Position numbers and translations under genes: made by a program. Under the pieces are notes generated by a model. It was not told the origin of the DNA. It made no database searches and saw only the letters and a program-made list of their open reading frames with translations. Source: Streptomyces globisporus (GTDB lineage: Bacteria; Actinomycetota; Actinomycetes; Streptomycetales; Streptomycetaceae). From it: a DNA stretch of 64,000 nucleotides. The stretch covers positions 62,001 through 126,000 of the forward strand of contig BMTG01000002.1 in NCBI GenBank assembly GCA_014649555.1. Direction: 5' to 3'. Shown here one piece after another: positions 33,953 through 44,706 of this stretch (the first letter of the stretch is position 1; each line of letters begins with the position of its first letter).

Positions 33953-36900
33953 CGGCGGCGGCCCTTCCGGGTGGCGCGGGTGTTGAGTTCTTCGAAGGCG
34001 GGGGCGTCGCCGCCCCGGACCCGTGCCCAGGCGGCTGCGTACAGCGCGGGGACGGGGAGGTGGGGCAGGGTCCGGGCGGACCCCGCCACGGGGTACAGGC
34101 CTTCCTTCCAGGTCTCCAGCGGCAGCCCGGGGGCGCCGCGTTCGAGCCAGCCGCAGGGCAGGAACAGGGTGCGGCCGGCGCGGGAGCGCTTCGCCTCCAC
34201 GACGAGGTCGGTGGCGGCGAGTTCCGCGCGGGCCTTCTTGATCCGGCCCGGCTTCCACTCGGTCCAGCGGACGCAGTTGCGGTCCGTGGGGTCGGGCAGG
34301 GCGAGCAGCATCAGGTAGAGGGCGGCGGCGTCCTCGCTCAGGGCGAGGGAGGCGGCCGCCTCGGCCACCAGGTCCGGCACCGTACGCGTCGGGTCCTGGG
34401 CCGGGTGGTGGGCAAAGCCGTCGGGGGCACCCGACGAGGCCAGTGCGTCGGTCTCCTCCCCCAGCAGGGCGCGCAGGGCGAGGAGGTCGCCCGTGCGGTG
34501 GGGGCCGACGGTGCCCTCGACCAGGCCGAACACCGGATCGTCGGGGCCCTCCAGGCCCGCCGGGCGGATCAGCAGCCTCTCGCTGTCGCCGTACCCGGGG
34601 GCGAGGAGCAGCGCCGTGCCGGCCCGGACCAGTCCGTCCGCCTCGGCGCCGCCGGACTCGGGCAGTGCGTGGGCGGCGCGAATCGCGGTGCCGAGGGAGG
34701 TCCCCGACTCGGTCCAGTCCAGACCGAGGTCCAGCACCAGTCCGGGGTCGGCGAGGCGGCTCCGCAGAGCCGCGAGTCCGACGGGCAGGTGGGCCCGCAG
34801 GGGGTGCCCGTGCGGCAGCGTGTACGCGAGGGTGCGCAGGGCGGTCAGGGCGTTCGCGACCGCACCGCGCGCGCTGACCCGGTGCAGGGCCGGGCGGGCG
34901 CTGCCGTCGGGTACGGGGGTGCCGTGGGCGAGCCAGCTGCGGGTGCCCGCGTTGAGGATCAGGTCGACGGAGGCGGCAGTGGCCCCGCTGAGGTCGAGGT
35001 CCAGTTCCTCGGGCACGCGGACGAGGGAGCCCAGGAGTTCCCCCCACGTCTCGGCGGCGGCCCGGACGTCGGGGCCCGTGGCCCACAGTTCGGCCGGATC
35101 CGCGGGCAGCAGCGCCCGCAGCACGGTGTGCCGTTCGTCGCGGGGCAGGGCGTCCAGCCGGTCCTGGGCGGTCTCGAAGGCGCGGGTCTTCGTGCCCAGC
35201 AGGGCCAGCGCCTCGGCGCCGGGCTCCTCGACGGCTGCCGACAGCAGCGCGGTGGCCTGGAGGGGGCCGATTCCGGTGGCCGTGTGGAACGCCTCGGCTG
35301 CTTCCGGACGCCAGGGCGCCGGGCCCTTGTCGCGTACCAGGGCGGTGAGCCGGGTGAGCCGTTCGCGGGCGATGCCCTGCCGGTAGACGTGCTCGCGGTC
35401 GAGGGTGAAGCCGGGAACGGGCCCGAAGGCTCCGGTCGGATCGTGGTCCAGGGCGAGCCAGCGGGCCGCGTCGTCCCGGGAGTTGCGGCCGTGGTTGGCC
35501 AGGATCACGACGGTGCGGGCGCCCTTGCGGAGCACCTGGCCGAGGCGGTGCACGGCCTCGGGGCGTCCTGTGCGGCCGGGGGCCGCGGCGTCGAGCGGTT
35601 CGACGAGCTCCACCCGCCGGACCGTGCCCGCCGGGTCGGCCAGCGGGCCCGCGGCGAGCGCTTCCAGCAGGACGAGGAGCCCGGCACGGTGCTCGGCGGA
35701 GGTGGCCTCCGAGGCGGCCCGGTAGGCCAGTTCGGGCAGCTTGTCGAGGAGAGGGGTCCAGGCGAGGGATTCGCCGGGCACCGTGTACGCGTCGCGCTGC
35801 CAGCCGTCCACGGGGGTGAAGGGGACCTTCGACGGCGTGGCCGGGCCGAACGCCGGCTCACCGCCGAGGACGTGGTTGACGGCGAGGATCTGCCGGATCG
35901 CCGTCCACCGGCTCCCGCCTCCGTACCAGGAACCGCGCGCCTTCTCGGCGCCCCAGGCGGTGGCGGCCCGCAGGGTCGTGTCGTCGCCGTGCTCGGGCTC
36001 GTGGTCGAAGAACATGCCCTGGGTGCGTGCGGTGTTCCGGGGCGTGGCCGGCTGCGCGGGGGCGGGCGGCTCCAGGTACTGGGTGACCGCGACGGCCCGG
36101 TCCACGGCGTTCCGCACGATCGCGGTGACGCCCGCGAGGAGGCGTACGTCGGACACCTCGGGCAGGATCCGGGCGACGGCCTCCTGGCTCATCTCCTGCG
36201 ACGAGGGTCCGGTGTACTCCTCCACCGCCCGGAACGCCTTCAGATGCCGGACGACCGCGGCGGCGACCTCGTCGAACAGCTCGTGGGCCCGGGCCTCCGT
36301 CAGCTTCCGCAGGATGCCCGATCCCTGCTCGTCCCTCGGGCGCAGGGCGTGCCAGTAGACGGCGGGCGGCACATAGGGGGTGCCCGCCGCGTCGTTGCCG
36401 CCGGAGGAGTCGGTGCCGACGGACCACAGGCCGCCGCCGGTGCCGTCGGTGTCCTCCGGGTGCGCCTCGACGGACCGGTGGCGCAGGACCACGGCGGGCC
36501 GCGACCCGCCGGGCAGGGTGAGGGCGCCGAGCGGCACGACGGTGGCGCCATCGGGCAGCGGGTGCGGCAGGGCGACCGTGTGGCCGTCGGGGGTGCCGGC
36601 GACGGTCCGGTCCCCGTCGGCGGGGGCGGCCGTGCCGGGGTCGGTGGCGGTACGGCGGACCCAGCGGCCGAGAACCGTGCCGTCCGTGCCGAACGGGGTG
36701 GTCTCCAGGCCGGGCTGGAGGGGCAGCACCTGGCAGTGCTCGGCGAGCAGCCGGGTGCCGTCCCGCACCCCGGAGCGGAGGAAGGCGGGGAGGGAGGCGC
36801 GGCCGTGGGTACCGCTCACCGGGTCGTACTCCAGCCACACCCGCTGGGTGCCCTGGTGGCCCTCCCGCCAGTGGCCGGTGCCGTCGGCGAGGACGGCGCG

Positions 36901-39129
36901 CTGGGGCGGCAGGGTGGTGTCGCCCGCGTGCAGGGCCTTGCCGCCGGTGGCGGTGCCGCCGCCGGGCAGCGGTACGGAGACCTCGTCGGTGAGACCGGGG
37001 CGGCCCCAGCGGGGGATCTGTTCGCCGCCGACGGTGAAGACCTCGGCGGGGCGGTGCGACCAGTAGCCGTGCTGCTTGCCGTCCTCCCACCAGATCACCA
37101 GCAACTCGCCGTCGACGAAGCGGAAGGCGGGTGTCCGCCACTGGTCGGTGGAGGGGGGCAGCCGCAGGGTGTGCCGCAGCAGAACACCTTCCGGGCCGAC
37201 GACGACGGCCCGTTCCTGCGTGCTCAGGATCAGCGCGGGCCAGGCATCGGTGACGCCGACGTTCTGCGACCGGTTGTTCGCCCGCCGCGATGCGGTGGCG
37301 GCCTCTGCGGCCAATTCGGTGTAGGTCTCGTCGAGCGCGGGCCAGCCCAGTTCGTCGAAGACGCCCGTGCGGAGGGTGGAGGCGAGCAGGGGTACGACGT
37401 CGTGCTCTTCGAGCAGACGCGCGGCCTCCGGGGCGACGTCCGCGACGACGGCGCGGAACGGCGAGAGCTTGTTGAGGGCGATGCGCAGCCCCGGCAGACC
37501 TCGTGCGGCGGTGTACTCCTCGGCGCAGCCGGTCAGCCACTCGCGCAGGAGGACGGAGAGCACCGGGTGCGCGGCCGTCTTCGCCATGCCGGCGTCGCTC
37601 AGCCGCTGGCCGCGCCCGTCGCCGAGGCCGCCGACGTTCCGGCGCAGGAGGTCACGGAAGCCAGGGTGTCCGGCGACGGCGGCGAGATCCCGCTGTCCGG
37701 GCTCGTCGTCGGCGAGCCACTGTCCCAGCGCGAAGCCGTTCGACCGCCCGTGGCCACGGCCCGTGTCCGCGTCGTCCGGCTCGGCCACGGGGACCCCGGA
37801 GGCCAGGCAGAGGTCGAGAAGGTCCAGGTCGGCCGTGGGCTGCCAGCGGCCCTGGAACAGTTCGACGGGGCGTCCGTCGGCGCGCAGCCGGTCCGTCATC
37901 CGGGCGGTGAGGTCCAGGGTGCGGGGGCTGCGGCCCGAGGTGGCCCGGTTGCGGCGTCGGTACGCCTCCCAGCGGGCGAGCCAGTCCGCCGGGGAGACGG
38001 CCGGGTCGGCGGAGTCGGAAGAGGCCGGGAGTGCGGTCAGCAGTTCCTCGGCGCCGGAGTCGGCCAGCAGGGCGAGCCAGCCGGATTCGCCGTCCGTGTC
38101 ACGGCCGTTCTCGCTGAAGGTCTCGGGGAAGAAACCGAGGAGCCGGGCGCGCACGGAGGCGTCCGCCCGGGCGAGGCCGGTGAGCGCGGAGCCGTAGGTC
38201 GCCCAGAAGGAGGCAGGGGCGCGTACGACTCCGGGAGAGCCGATCAGGTCGGCCACGAGCTCGCGTTCGGCGCTCTCGCGGTCCAGCCCGGCGGCCTTGA
38301 CCAGCGTGCGTACGTCCTGCGGCAGCGCCGCGTACGGCGGCATCCCGGCGGCGCAGCGCTCCACCAGCAGGCGGCGGAACTGCCCCCAGGCGTCGGCCGG
38401 TGCGAGCCGGGCCACCAGGTCGCGCACGTACTGGCGCAGGGCCTTGACGGTCAGTGCGCCGGCGAGGGCGAACTCCAGGAAGACGGCGCGCTGCCGGTCC
38501 TCGTCCACGACCAGGCCGTGGACGCGCTCGGCCTCGCGGGCCTTGCCGAAGAAGGAGGCGGCGTAGGTGGCGTTCTCGGCCTGGAGGAAGAGGCGGGCCA
38601 CCTGCTCGTAGTAGGTGGGGAGGAAGTGCGGCACGGCCCGGCCGAGGCGGGTGCCGAGTTCGTCGAAGCCCTCCTTGGCGGCACCGGCGCGGGTCTTGGC
38701 CTGCCGGCCGAGCCGCTCGATGTCCTTGACCAGGGCGAGGGCGTGGTGTCCGTTGGCCGGGTCGTTGACCAGGGCCCAGGCGGGGAAGCCCAGTGTCTCG
38801 CGGCGGACCTGCCCGACGACGGGGGCCTCGGCGGTCCGGGCCAGCCCCAGGAACTCCAGGGCGAGGTCCTCGGCCTCGCCGAGCGTGCCCGGGACGAGCC
38901 GGACCACCGGGCGGTCCCCGAGGGCGGTGTGCGTGTAGGTGCGCGCGGTCAGATGGTCGGCGTCGTCCCGGTCGGTGGTACCGGCCGGGAGGATCGCGCC
39001 CGCGTCCAGCAGGCTCGCCGCGCGGGCCTCGGCGGCGAGGGCGGAGGCGTTGCGGCCCCGGTTCTGGGCGGGAAGGGCCGTCGAGCCCGGTGCCGCCGTG
39101 TTCACTTCGGTGTTCGTCGTGTTGCTCAT
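33949..39129 (-). CDS. 1726-residue uncharacterised protein of the MoxR-vWA operon
   Basis: ATG 39129 overlaps the DUF4132 stop and the gene's own stop overlaps the MoxR start (four bases each), so it sits in the middle of a translationally coupled run. No signal peptide or membrane segment is visible. The N-terminal 500 residues are helical (QVARLFLQAENATYAASFFG, AYRRRNRATSG). The middle has beta-rich blocks that resemble a propeller or surveillance fold (WPALILSTQERAVVVGPEG, FRFVDGELLVIWWEDG). The C-terminal part includes DPTDRNCVRWTEWKPGRIKK and a basic stretch. No catalytic motif was found. Its size suggests a scaffold or client-capturing subunit; I cannot name a family. Confidence 0.75.
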   Translation of the reverse strand: MSNTTNTEVNTAAPGSTALPAQNRGRNASALAAEARAASLLDAGAILPAGTTDRDDADHLTARTYTHTALGDRPVVRLVPGTLGEAEDLALEFLGLARTAEAPVVGQVRRETLGFPAWALVNDPANGHHALALVKDIERLGRQAKTRAGAAKEGFDELGTRLGRAVPHFLPTYYEQVARLFLQAENATYAASFFGKAREAERVHGLVVDEDRQRAVFLEFALAGALTVKALRQYVRDLVARLAPADAWGQFRRLLVERCAAGMPPYAALPQDVRTLVKAAGLDRESAERELVADLIGSPGVVRAPASFWATYGSALTGLARADASVRARLLGFFPETFSENGRDTDGESGWLALLADSGAEELLTALPASSDSADPAVSPADWLARWEAYRRRNRATSGRSPRTLDLTARMTDRLRADGRPVELFQGRWQPTADLDLLDLCLASGVPVAEPDDADTGRGHGRSNGFALGQWLADDEPGQRDLAAVAGHPGFRDLLRRNVGGLGDGRGQRLSDAGMAKTAAHPVLSVLLREWLTGCAEEYTAARGLPGLRIALNKLSPFRAVVADVAPEAARLLEEHDVVPLLASTLRTGVFDELGWPALDETYTELAAEAATASRRANNRSQNVGVTDAWPALILSTQERAVVVGPEGVLLRHTLRLPPSTDQWRTPAFRFVDGELLVIWWEDGKQHGYWSHRPAEVFTVGGEQIPRWGRPGLTDEVSVPLPGGGTATGGKALHAGDTTLPPQRAVLADGTGHWREGHQGTQRVWLEYDPVSGTHGRASLPAFLRSGVRDGTRLLAEHCQVLPLQPGLETTPFGTDGTVLGRWVRRTATDPGTAAPADGDRTVAGTPDGHTVALPHPLPDGATVVPLGALTLPGGSRPAVVLRHRSVEAHPEDTDGTGGGLWSVGTDSSGGNDAAGTPYVPPAVYWHALRPRDEQGSGILRKLTEARAHELFDEVAAAVVRHLKAFRAVEEYTGPSSQEMSQEAVARILPEVSDVRLLAGVTAIVRNAVDRAVAVTQYLEPPAPAQPATPRNTARTQGMFFDHEPEHGDDTTLRAATAWGAEKARGSWYGGGSRWTAIRQILAVNHVLGGEPAFGPATPSKVPFTPVDGWQRDAYTVPGESLAWTPLLDKLPELAYRAASEATSAEHRAGLLVLLEALAAGPLADPAGTVRRVELVEPLDAAAPGRTGRPEAVHRLGQVLRKGARTVVILANHGRNSRDDAARWLALDHDPTGAFGPVPGFTLDREHVYRQGIARERLTRLTALVRDKGPAPWRPEAAEAFHTATGIGPLQATALLSAAVEEPGAEALALLGTKTRAFETAQDRLDALPRDERHTVLRALLPADPAELWATGPDVRAAAETWGELLGSLVRVPEELDLDLSGATAASVDLILNAGTRSWLAHGTPVPDGSARPALHRVSARGAVANALTALRTLAYTLPHGHPLRAHLPVGLAALRSRLADPGLVLDLGLDWTESGTSLGTAIRAAHALPESGGAEADGLVRAGTALLLAPGYGDSERLLIRPAGLEGPDDPVFGLVEGTVGPHRTGDLLALRALLGEETDALASSGAPDGFAHHPAQDPTRTVPDLVAEAAASLALSEDAAALYLMLLALPDPTDRNCVRWTEWKPGRIKKARAELAATDLVVEAKRSRAGRTLFLPCGWLERGAPGLPLETWKEGLYPVAGSARTLPHLPVPALYAAAWARVRGGDAPAFEELNTRATRKGRRR

Positions 39130-39986
39130 GCCGCCCGCTCCTCGTCCTCCACGTCGCGTCCGGCGTAGAGCGCCGCCGCCATGCGCATGCCCTCGGACCA
39201 CGCGACGCGGCCGACCTCGGCCGCCGTCAGCGCGCGCCCCGAGGCGTCGGTCCAGCCCAGCGGGCCTGTCTCGGTGCCGTACGCGTCGTATCCGTCGTGC
39301 TCGCCGATCCAGATGCGCGCCTCGACGCCGACGCCGTCCTCGACGACCGGGCAGACCGCGTATCCGCCGCGCGACCGGTATCCGAGCTGGGTGACGCGGC
39401 TGTGCAGGAAGCGCAGTTCCTTGAACACGCCGCCGGCGAAGGTGTCCACGGAGGTGGCGTCCGGGGCGAGGCCGACCGGGCGGTGCCACACCTCGCGGAA
39501 CAGCTGCTCGACGTTTTGGCGGACTTCCAGTTCGACCGCGAACTCCCGCAGTTCGTCGAGGTCCTCCAGGAGGACGGGGTGGGGCACATGGACGATGTCC
39601 GGGGTGATGCGGACCGTGTCGCCGTCCAGGTCGACGAGGCCGAGGCCGCGCTCGGGATCGACGTCGCGCAGGAACCCGGCGACTCCGCCGTCCGCGCCGG
39701 TGACCACGACGTCCCGCAGGGCGGCCTGCCACGCCGGGTCGGGCCAGACCCGGGCGAGCACGGCGGTGGGAACGGGCAGCGAACGCACCATCCACTGCTC
39801 GACGTCGCTCAGGCACCGCTGCTCGTGCCGCTCCAGCCACTCGGTCAGCTGCCGGAGACCGACGACCGCCGGATCGTCCTTCAATTTCGCCGGAACGGAC
39901 TTGAGCCGTCGGCCCTTTCCGTTGCGGCAGACCACCTTGCCCGCCTCCAGAGCGACTTCGTAGTCGCCCGCCGGAACCCACCCCAT
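39126..39986 (-). CDS. DUF4132 domain protein, first gene of the MoxR-vWA operon
   Basis: 286 residues from ATG 39986 with GGGGAG upstream. The opening GWVPAGDYEVALEAGKVVCR, NGKGRRLKSVPAKLKDDPAV and the following helical region match the DUF4132 domain found at the C terminus of E. coli YehI/MolR-like proteins. Here the domain stands alone. YVAGRD-like tail (MAAALYAGRDVEDEERAA) overlaps the next start. The function of DUF4132 is not known. It heads the five-gene operon, and the 249 bases upstream contain the sprT terminator and presumably the operon promoter. Confidence 0.82.
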   Translation of the reverse strand: MGWVPAGDYEVALEAGKVVCRNGKGRRLKSVPAKLKDDPAVVGLRQLTEWLERHEQRCLSDVEQWMVRSLPVPTAVLARVWPDPAWQAALRDVVVTGADGGVAGFLRDVDPERGLGLVDLDGDTVRITPDIVHVPHPVLLEDLDELREFAVELEVRQNVEQLFREVWHRPVGLAPDATSVDTFAGGVFKELRFLHSRVTQLGYRSRGGYAVCPVVEDGVGVEARIWIGEHDGYDAYGTETGPLGWTDASGRALTAAEVGRVAWSEGMRMAAALYAGRDVEDEERAA

Positions 39987-40147
39987 GCGCTGTTCTCCCC
40001 GTCGTGCCGGACAGCCGCCGCCGTGGCGGCATGCTGATGAATCCCGTCGACGGCAACGCACCGTGACGATTGGGAGAGACTCTAGGCGGCCCCAGTGACA
40101 ACGCGTCCGGAGCCCTGGGATCAGCGCGGCCGTCCGTGGGGACGGGT

Positions 40148-40181
40148 CCGGGGGGTGCCCGTCCGTACGGGCACCCCCCGG
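40148..40181 (-). terminator. Terminator downstream of sprT
   Basis: 13-bp perfect stem (40148-40160 with 40169-40181) and an 8-base loop, 55 bases past the sprT stop on the minus strand. It separates sprT from the MoxR-vWA operon. Confidence 0.8.
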
Positions 40182-40235
40182 GGGTGGTTCAGCCGTGATC
40201 ACCCGAGGGCGATCGAACGGTGGTGGTGCGCGGCG

Positions 40236-41078
<843 letters not shown>

Positions 41079-41171
41079 TCATGCACCCGTCAAAGCAATC
41101 CGATTGTCAGAAACAGGGAACCCTCGCCGCAAGGCGCACTTTTCGGCCAGGCGGCCGCGTGAGCGAATTGT

Positions 41172-41876
41172 TCAGGCGCCGGCCTGGAGGCGCAGCCCCG
41201 TCAGGGTCAGATCCAGCGCGGCCCGGAACTGCTCGATGTCGTCGTGCCCGTCGAACTCGTCGACGATCTCGTGCACGAAGGGGAAGTCCTGGGCGTCCAG
41301 CTCCCGCCAGGTCGCGGCGAAACGGCCGAGGAACTCGTCGCGGCCCAGAGCGCCGTCGAGAACCTCCTGAGGCGGCTCCTGCCCCAGGTCGACCGCGGAG
41401 CCGACGACGACCGTCGTGATCGCCGAGACGGCGTGGAACCGCTGGCGCGCGGTGAGCTTCAGCCGCAGAGTCGGCTGCCCGAGCTTCTCGTACAGGCGCA
41501 GGGCGTTGCCCTGGACATCGGTGTTGCGCATGAAGTAGTTCCCGAGCCAGGGCCGCACCAGGATCGCGTCGAACAAGGTCAGTGACATCGCACGCAGGTC
41601 GTCGATCGGGTCGTCACCGGGCTCGATCGCCTCGATCTCGGCGAGGACGCCGCCGATGACGTGATCGGTGGCGCGGTCGAGCAGCTCGTCCTTGCTCGCG
41701 ACGTACCAGTAGATGCTGGCCACACCGCCCCCGAGGCGCTGCGCGAGCGCCCGGAACGTCAGAGCCGAGGGGCCCGCCTCGTCGAGCAGCGCCACCGCCT
41801 CGGTGAGCACGGACTCCATCGAGTGCGAAGCCCGGCGGCGGCCGCCCGCGGCGGCCCGGTTCTGGTGGCGCGGCAT
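41172..41876 (-). CDS. TetR family regulator (TetR_C type) of the adjacent efflux pump
   Basis: 234 residues from ATG 41876, preceded by GAAGGGG. The DNA-binding domain ends in GGVASIYWYVASKDELLDRA, typical for TetR proteins with a TetR_C-like ligand domain (MarR/tetracycline-repressor group). It is divergent from a 14-TMS-type efflux gene. Two perfect copies of a 17-bp inverted repeat lie between the two starts, one overlapping each promoter side. The simplest reading is a repressor of its own gene and the pump, released by the pump's drug substrate. Confidence 0.9.
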   Translation of the reverse strand: MPRHQNRAAAGGRRRASHSMESVLTEAVALLDEAGPSALTFRALAQRLGGGVASIYWYVASKDELLDRATDHVIGGVLAEIEAIEPGDDPIDDLRAMSLTLFDAILVRPWLGNYFMRNTDVQGNALRLYEKLGQPTLRLKLTARQRFHAVSAITTVVVGSAVDLGQEPPQEVLDGALGRDEFLGRFAATWRELDAQDFPFVHEIVDEFDGHDDIEQFRAALDLTLTGLRLQAGA

Positions 41877-41903
41877 GGCCTCTGCCCCTTCGTTTGCATC
41901 TCT

Positions 41904-41945
41904 ATCGAACGCTGTTCTATCGTACCTCATGGAACACCGTTCGAT
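41904..41945. promoter_or_regulatory. Two operator copies, ATNGAACNNNGTTCNAT
   Basis: Copies at 41904-41920 and 41929-41945 follow ATNGAACNNNGTTCNAT exactly, with centres 25 bp apart. A third, degenerate copy ends at 41963 (GTTCGAT half intact). All lie in the 103-bp gap between the divergent TetR and MFS starts. Confidence 0.75.
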
Positions 41946-41979
41946 AACCGAGCGGCGTTCGATCGAAAGGAGCGCCGCT

Positions 41980-43455
41980 ATGACGACCGCGATACTGAAA
42001 CCCCCCGCTTCCCGCACCTATCCCTCCCTGCGCGCCGCCTGGATCCCGCTGGCCGCGCTCTGCCTGGCCTTCTTCGTGGAGATGGTCGACAACACCCTGC
42101 TGTCGATCGCGCTGCCCACCATCGGGCGCGACCTCGGCGGCGGCACCACCGCCCTGCAGTGGGTCACCGGCGCGTACTCGCTGACCTTCGGCGGTCTGCT
42201 GCTCACCGCGGGCTCCATGGCCGACCGGCTCGGCCGCCGCCGCGTCCTGCTCGTCGGGCTTGCCGTGTTCGGCGCGCTGAGCCTGTGCGCCGTCTGGGTC
42301 ACCACCGCAGGTGAGCTCATCGCCCTGCGCGCCCTGCTCGGCATCGCCGCCGCGGCGATGGCCCCGATCACGAACTCGCTGGTGTTCCGCCTCTTCGACG
42401 ACAAGGCGCTGCGGATGCGCGCCATGACGGTGATGATCGTCGTCGGCATGTCCGGCTTCATCCTCGGGCCGCTGATCGGCGGCACGGCCCTGGCCCATGT
42501 GCGCTGGGAGTGGCTGCTCGTCGTCAACGCCCCGATCGCGGTGATCGCCTGGATCGGCGTGCGACTGGGCGTCTCGGCCGACCGGCCCGAGGACCTGACG
42601 CGCGACCGGCTCGACGTGCCGGGCGCCACGCTCAGCGTCGCCACCATCGGGCTCGCCTGCTACGCCCTGACCAGCGGCGTGGAGAACGGCTGGCTCTCGG
42701 TCCTCACCCTCGGCTCGATCGTGGGCGCGGCCGTCGCCGCGATCGCCTTCGTCCTCCACGAGCGCCGCAGCCCGGCCCCCATGCTGGACCTGCGCCTGTT
42801 CTCCAACGGCACGGTCCGCGGCGCCGCCGTCGCGCAGATCGGTACCTCCATCGCGATGGCCGGCGTGATGTTCGGACTCATCCTCCACTTCCAGTACGCG
42901 TACGGCTGGAGCCCCGTACGGGCCGGTCTCGCCAACCTGCCGCTGATCGTGACCATGCTGCTCGCGACGCCCCTCTCCGAGGGACTGGCCCGCCGCTACG
43001 GCCACCGCGTCGCCTGCCTGGTGGGCGCGGCCTGCATGGCCGTGGCGCTGGCGGGACTGTCCTGGGGCGTCGAGCACGGCTACCTCGTCATCGCGCTCTG
43101 CATGGTGATCATGACGATCGGGCTGCGGACCGTCATGACGATCTGCGCGGTCGCGCTCGTCGACGCGATGCCGGCCAACCGCACCTCGATGGGCACCGCG
43201 CTCAACGACACCGCGCAGGAGGTCGGCACCAGCGTCGGCACGGCCGCGGTCGGCACGCTGATCGCCGCGCTGGTCACCACCCAGCTTCCGGCCGGGCTGT
43301 GGAGCAGCGACCTCGTCGCCTCGTTCTTCCACGGCGAGCGGATCGCCTACGCCGTGCTCGCCGTCGCCGTCGGTGTGATCGCGACGGTCGGCGCGTTGAG
43401 CCTCACGGACTCCCGCAGTGTGGAGGAGGCAGCACCCGCCGAAGCCACCTCCTAG
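41980..43455 (+). CDS. DHA2-family MFS drug transporter
   Basis: 491 residues from ATG 41980 with GAAAGGAGC upstream. About fourteen membrane segments and the motif-A loop [16 protein letters not shown] after segment 2 place it with the EmrB/QacA drug:H+ antiporters; an acidic [15 protein letters not shown] in segment 1 is the usual D1 motif. [18 protein letters not shown] is the family motif C-like region. It exports a compound that is probably sensed by the divergent TetR. The stop TAG overlaps the stop of the convergent glgC gene by four bases, so antisense interference between the two is possible. Confidence 0.9.
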   Translation: MTTAILKPPASRTYPSLRAAWIPLAALCLAFFVEMVDNTLLSIALPTIGRDLGGGTTALQWVTGAYSLTFGGLLLTAGSMADRLGRRRVLLVGLAVFGALSLCAVWVTTAGELIALRALLGIAAAAMAPITNSLVFRLFDDKALRMRAMTVMIVVGMSGFILGPLIGGTALAHVRWEWLLVVNAPIAVIAWIGVRLGVSADRPEDLTRDRLDVPGATLSVATIGLACYALTSGVENGWLSVLTLGSIVGAAVAAIAFVLHERRSPAPMLDLRLFSNGTVRGAAVAQIGTSIAMAGVMFGLILHFQYAYGWSPVRAGLANLPLIVTMLLATPLSEGLARRYGHRVACLVGAACMAVALAGLSWGVEHGYLVIALCMVIMTIGLRTVMTICAVALVDAMPANRTSMGTALNDTAQEVGTSVGTAAVGTLIAALVTTQLPAGLWSSDLVASFFHGERIAYAVLAVAVGVIATVGALSLTDSRSVEEAAPAEATS

Positions 43456-44669
43456 GACACCACCCGGCCCTTGCCGAGGGCGATCACGCCGTTGCGCGAG
43501 ACGGTGTAGAGCTCGCGGTCCCGTTCGGGGTTGACGCCTATCGTCGCCCCGGGCGGGACGTCGACGTTCTTGTCGAGGATCGCGTTGCGCACCACCGCTC
43601 CCCTGCCGACGCGCACTCCGTGGTGCAGCACGGAGCCCTGGACCACCGCGCCCTGCTCGACGATCACACCGGGCGAGAGCACGGACCCGGTGACCTGGCC
43701 ACGGATCACACAGCCCGGGCTGACGATCGACTCGCCGGCGATGCCTCCGGAGACGAAGCGGGCCGGGGCCTGGTGGCTGGCGTGGGTGTACATGGGCCAG
43801 CGCTGGTTGTAGAGGCTGAACAGCGGCTGCTCGGAGATGAGGTCCATGTGGGCCTCGTAGTAGCTGTCCAGAGAACCCACGTCCCGCCAGTACCCGCGCT
43901 CGCGCTGGGTCTCGCCCGGTACGTGGTTGTCGTCGAAGTCGTAGACGTGCGCGGTCCCGCGCTCGGTGAGCATGGGCAGGATGGAGCCGCCCATGTCGTG
44001 GACGGAGTTCTCGTCCTCGGCGTCCTGGTGGAGGGCGTCGACGAGAACCTTCGTGGAGAAGACGTAGTTGCCCATCGAGGCGAAGACCTTGGTCGGGTCG
44101 TCGGGCAGTCCGGGTGGGTCGGAGGGCTTCTCCAGGAAGCGTTTCACGCGTGAGCCGTCGGAGGCCGGGGTGATGACGCCGAAGGCGGAGGCTTCCGCAC
44201 GGGGCACCTTGATGCCGGCGACGGTGACGCCGGCGCCGCTCTCGATGTGCCGCTCCAGCATCTGGCGTGCGTCCATGCGGTAGACGTGGTCGGCCCCGAA
44301 CACGGCTATGTAGTCCGGCTGTTCGTCGTGGACGAGGTTGAGCGACTGAAGGATCGCGTCCGCGCTGCCGAGGTACCAGCGCGGGCCGAGGCGCTGCTGG
44401 GCCGGGACCGGTGTGACGTAGTTGCCGAGCAGGCTGGACATCCGCCAGGTGGTGGTCACATGGCGGTCGAGCGAGTGGGACTTGTACTGGGTGAGGACGC
44501 AGATCCTCATGATGTCGGCGTTGACCAGGTTCGACAGGACGAAGTCGACCAGCCGGTAGGTTCCGCCGAAGGTCACCGCGGGTTTCGCCCGGTCGGCCGT
44601 CAGCGGCATCAGCCGTTTGCCCTCGCCTCCCGCAAGGACGATCCCGAGCACCGAAGGTCCAGCGCGCAT
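43452..44669 (-). CDS. glgC: Glucose-1-phosphate adenylyltransferase
   Basis: 405 residues from ATG 44669, preceded by AGGAGGGGGAG. The nucleotidyltransferase signature is [20 protein letters not shown], with [10 protein letters not shown], the ADP-glucose pyrophosphorylase block [19 protein letters not shown] and the left-handed beta-helix C terminus ([15 protein letters not shown]). It makes ADP-glucose from glucose-1-phosphate and ATP for glycogen or maltose-1-phosphate synthesis. It follows glgA on the same strand with a 37-bp gap, so the two are probably one operon. Confidence 0.95.
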   Translation of the reverse strand: MRAGPSVLGIVLAGGEGKRLMPLTADRAKPAVTFGGTYRLVDFVLSNLVNADIMRICVLTQYKSHSLDRHVTTTWRMSSLLGNYVTPVPAQQRLGPRWYLGSADAILQSLNLVHDEQPDYIAVFGADHVYRMDARQMLERHIESGAGVTVAGIKVPRAEASAFGVITPASDGSRVKRFLEKPSDPPGLPDDPTKVFASMGNYVFSTKVLVDALHQDAEDENSVHDMGGSILPMLTERGTAHVYDFDDNHVPGETQRERGYWRDVGSLDSYYEAHMDLISEQPLFSLYNQRWPMYTHASHQAPARFVSGGIAGESIVSPGCVIRGQVTGSVLSPGVIVEQGAVVQGSVLHHGVRVGRGAVVRNAILDKNVDVPPGATIGVNPERDRELYTVSRNGVIALGKGRVVS

Positions 44670-44706
44670 GGCCACTCCCCCTCCTGAAACACCGAACCGT
44701 TTCCGG

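Noticed and set aside
33856-39168. A 1770-codon open frame on the plus strand opposite the large operon gene
   Set aside because: High GC leaves antisense frames open. It has no start signals or domains, is rich in Gly/Arg/Gln runs, and mirrors the true minus-strand gene, whose start and stop overlap its neighbours.
41100-41160. TGGCCGAAAA-like AdpA site upstream of sprT
   Set aside because: Only 8 of 10 positions fit the loose AdpA consensus, which occurs very often by chance; not called as a site.
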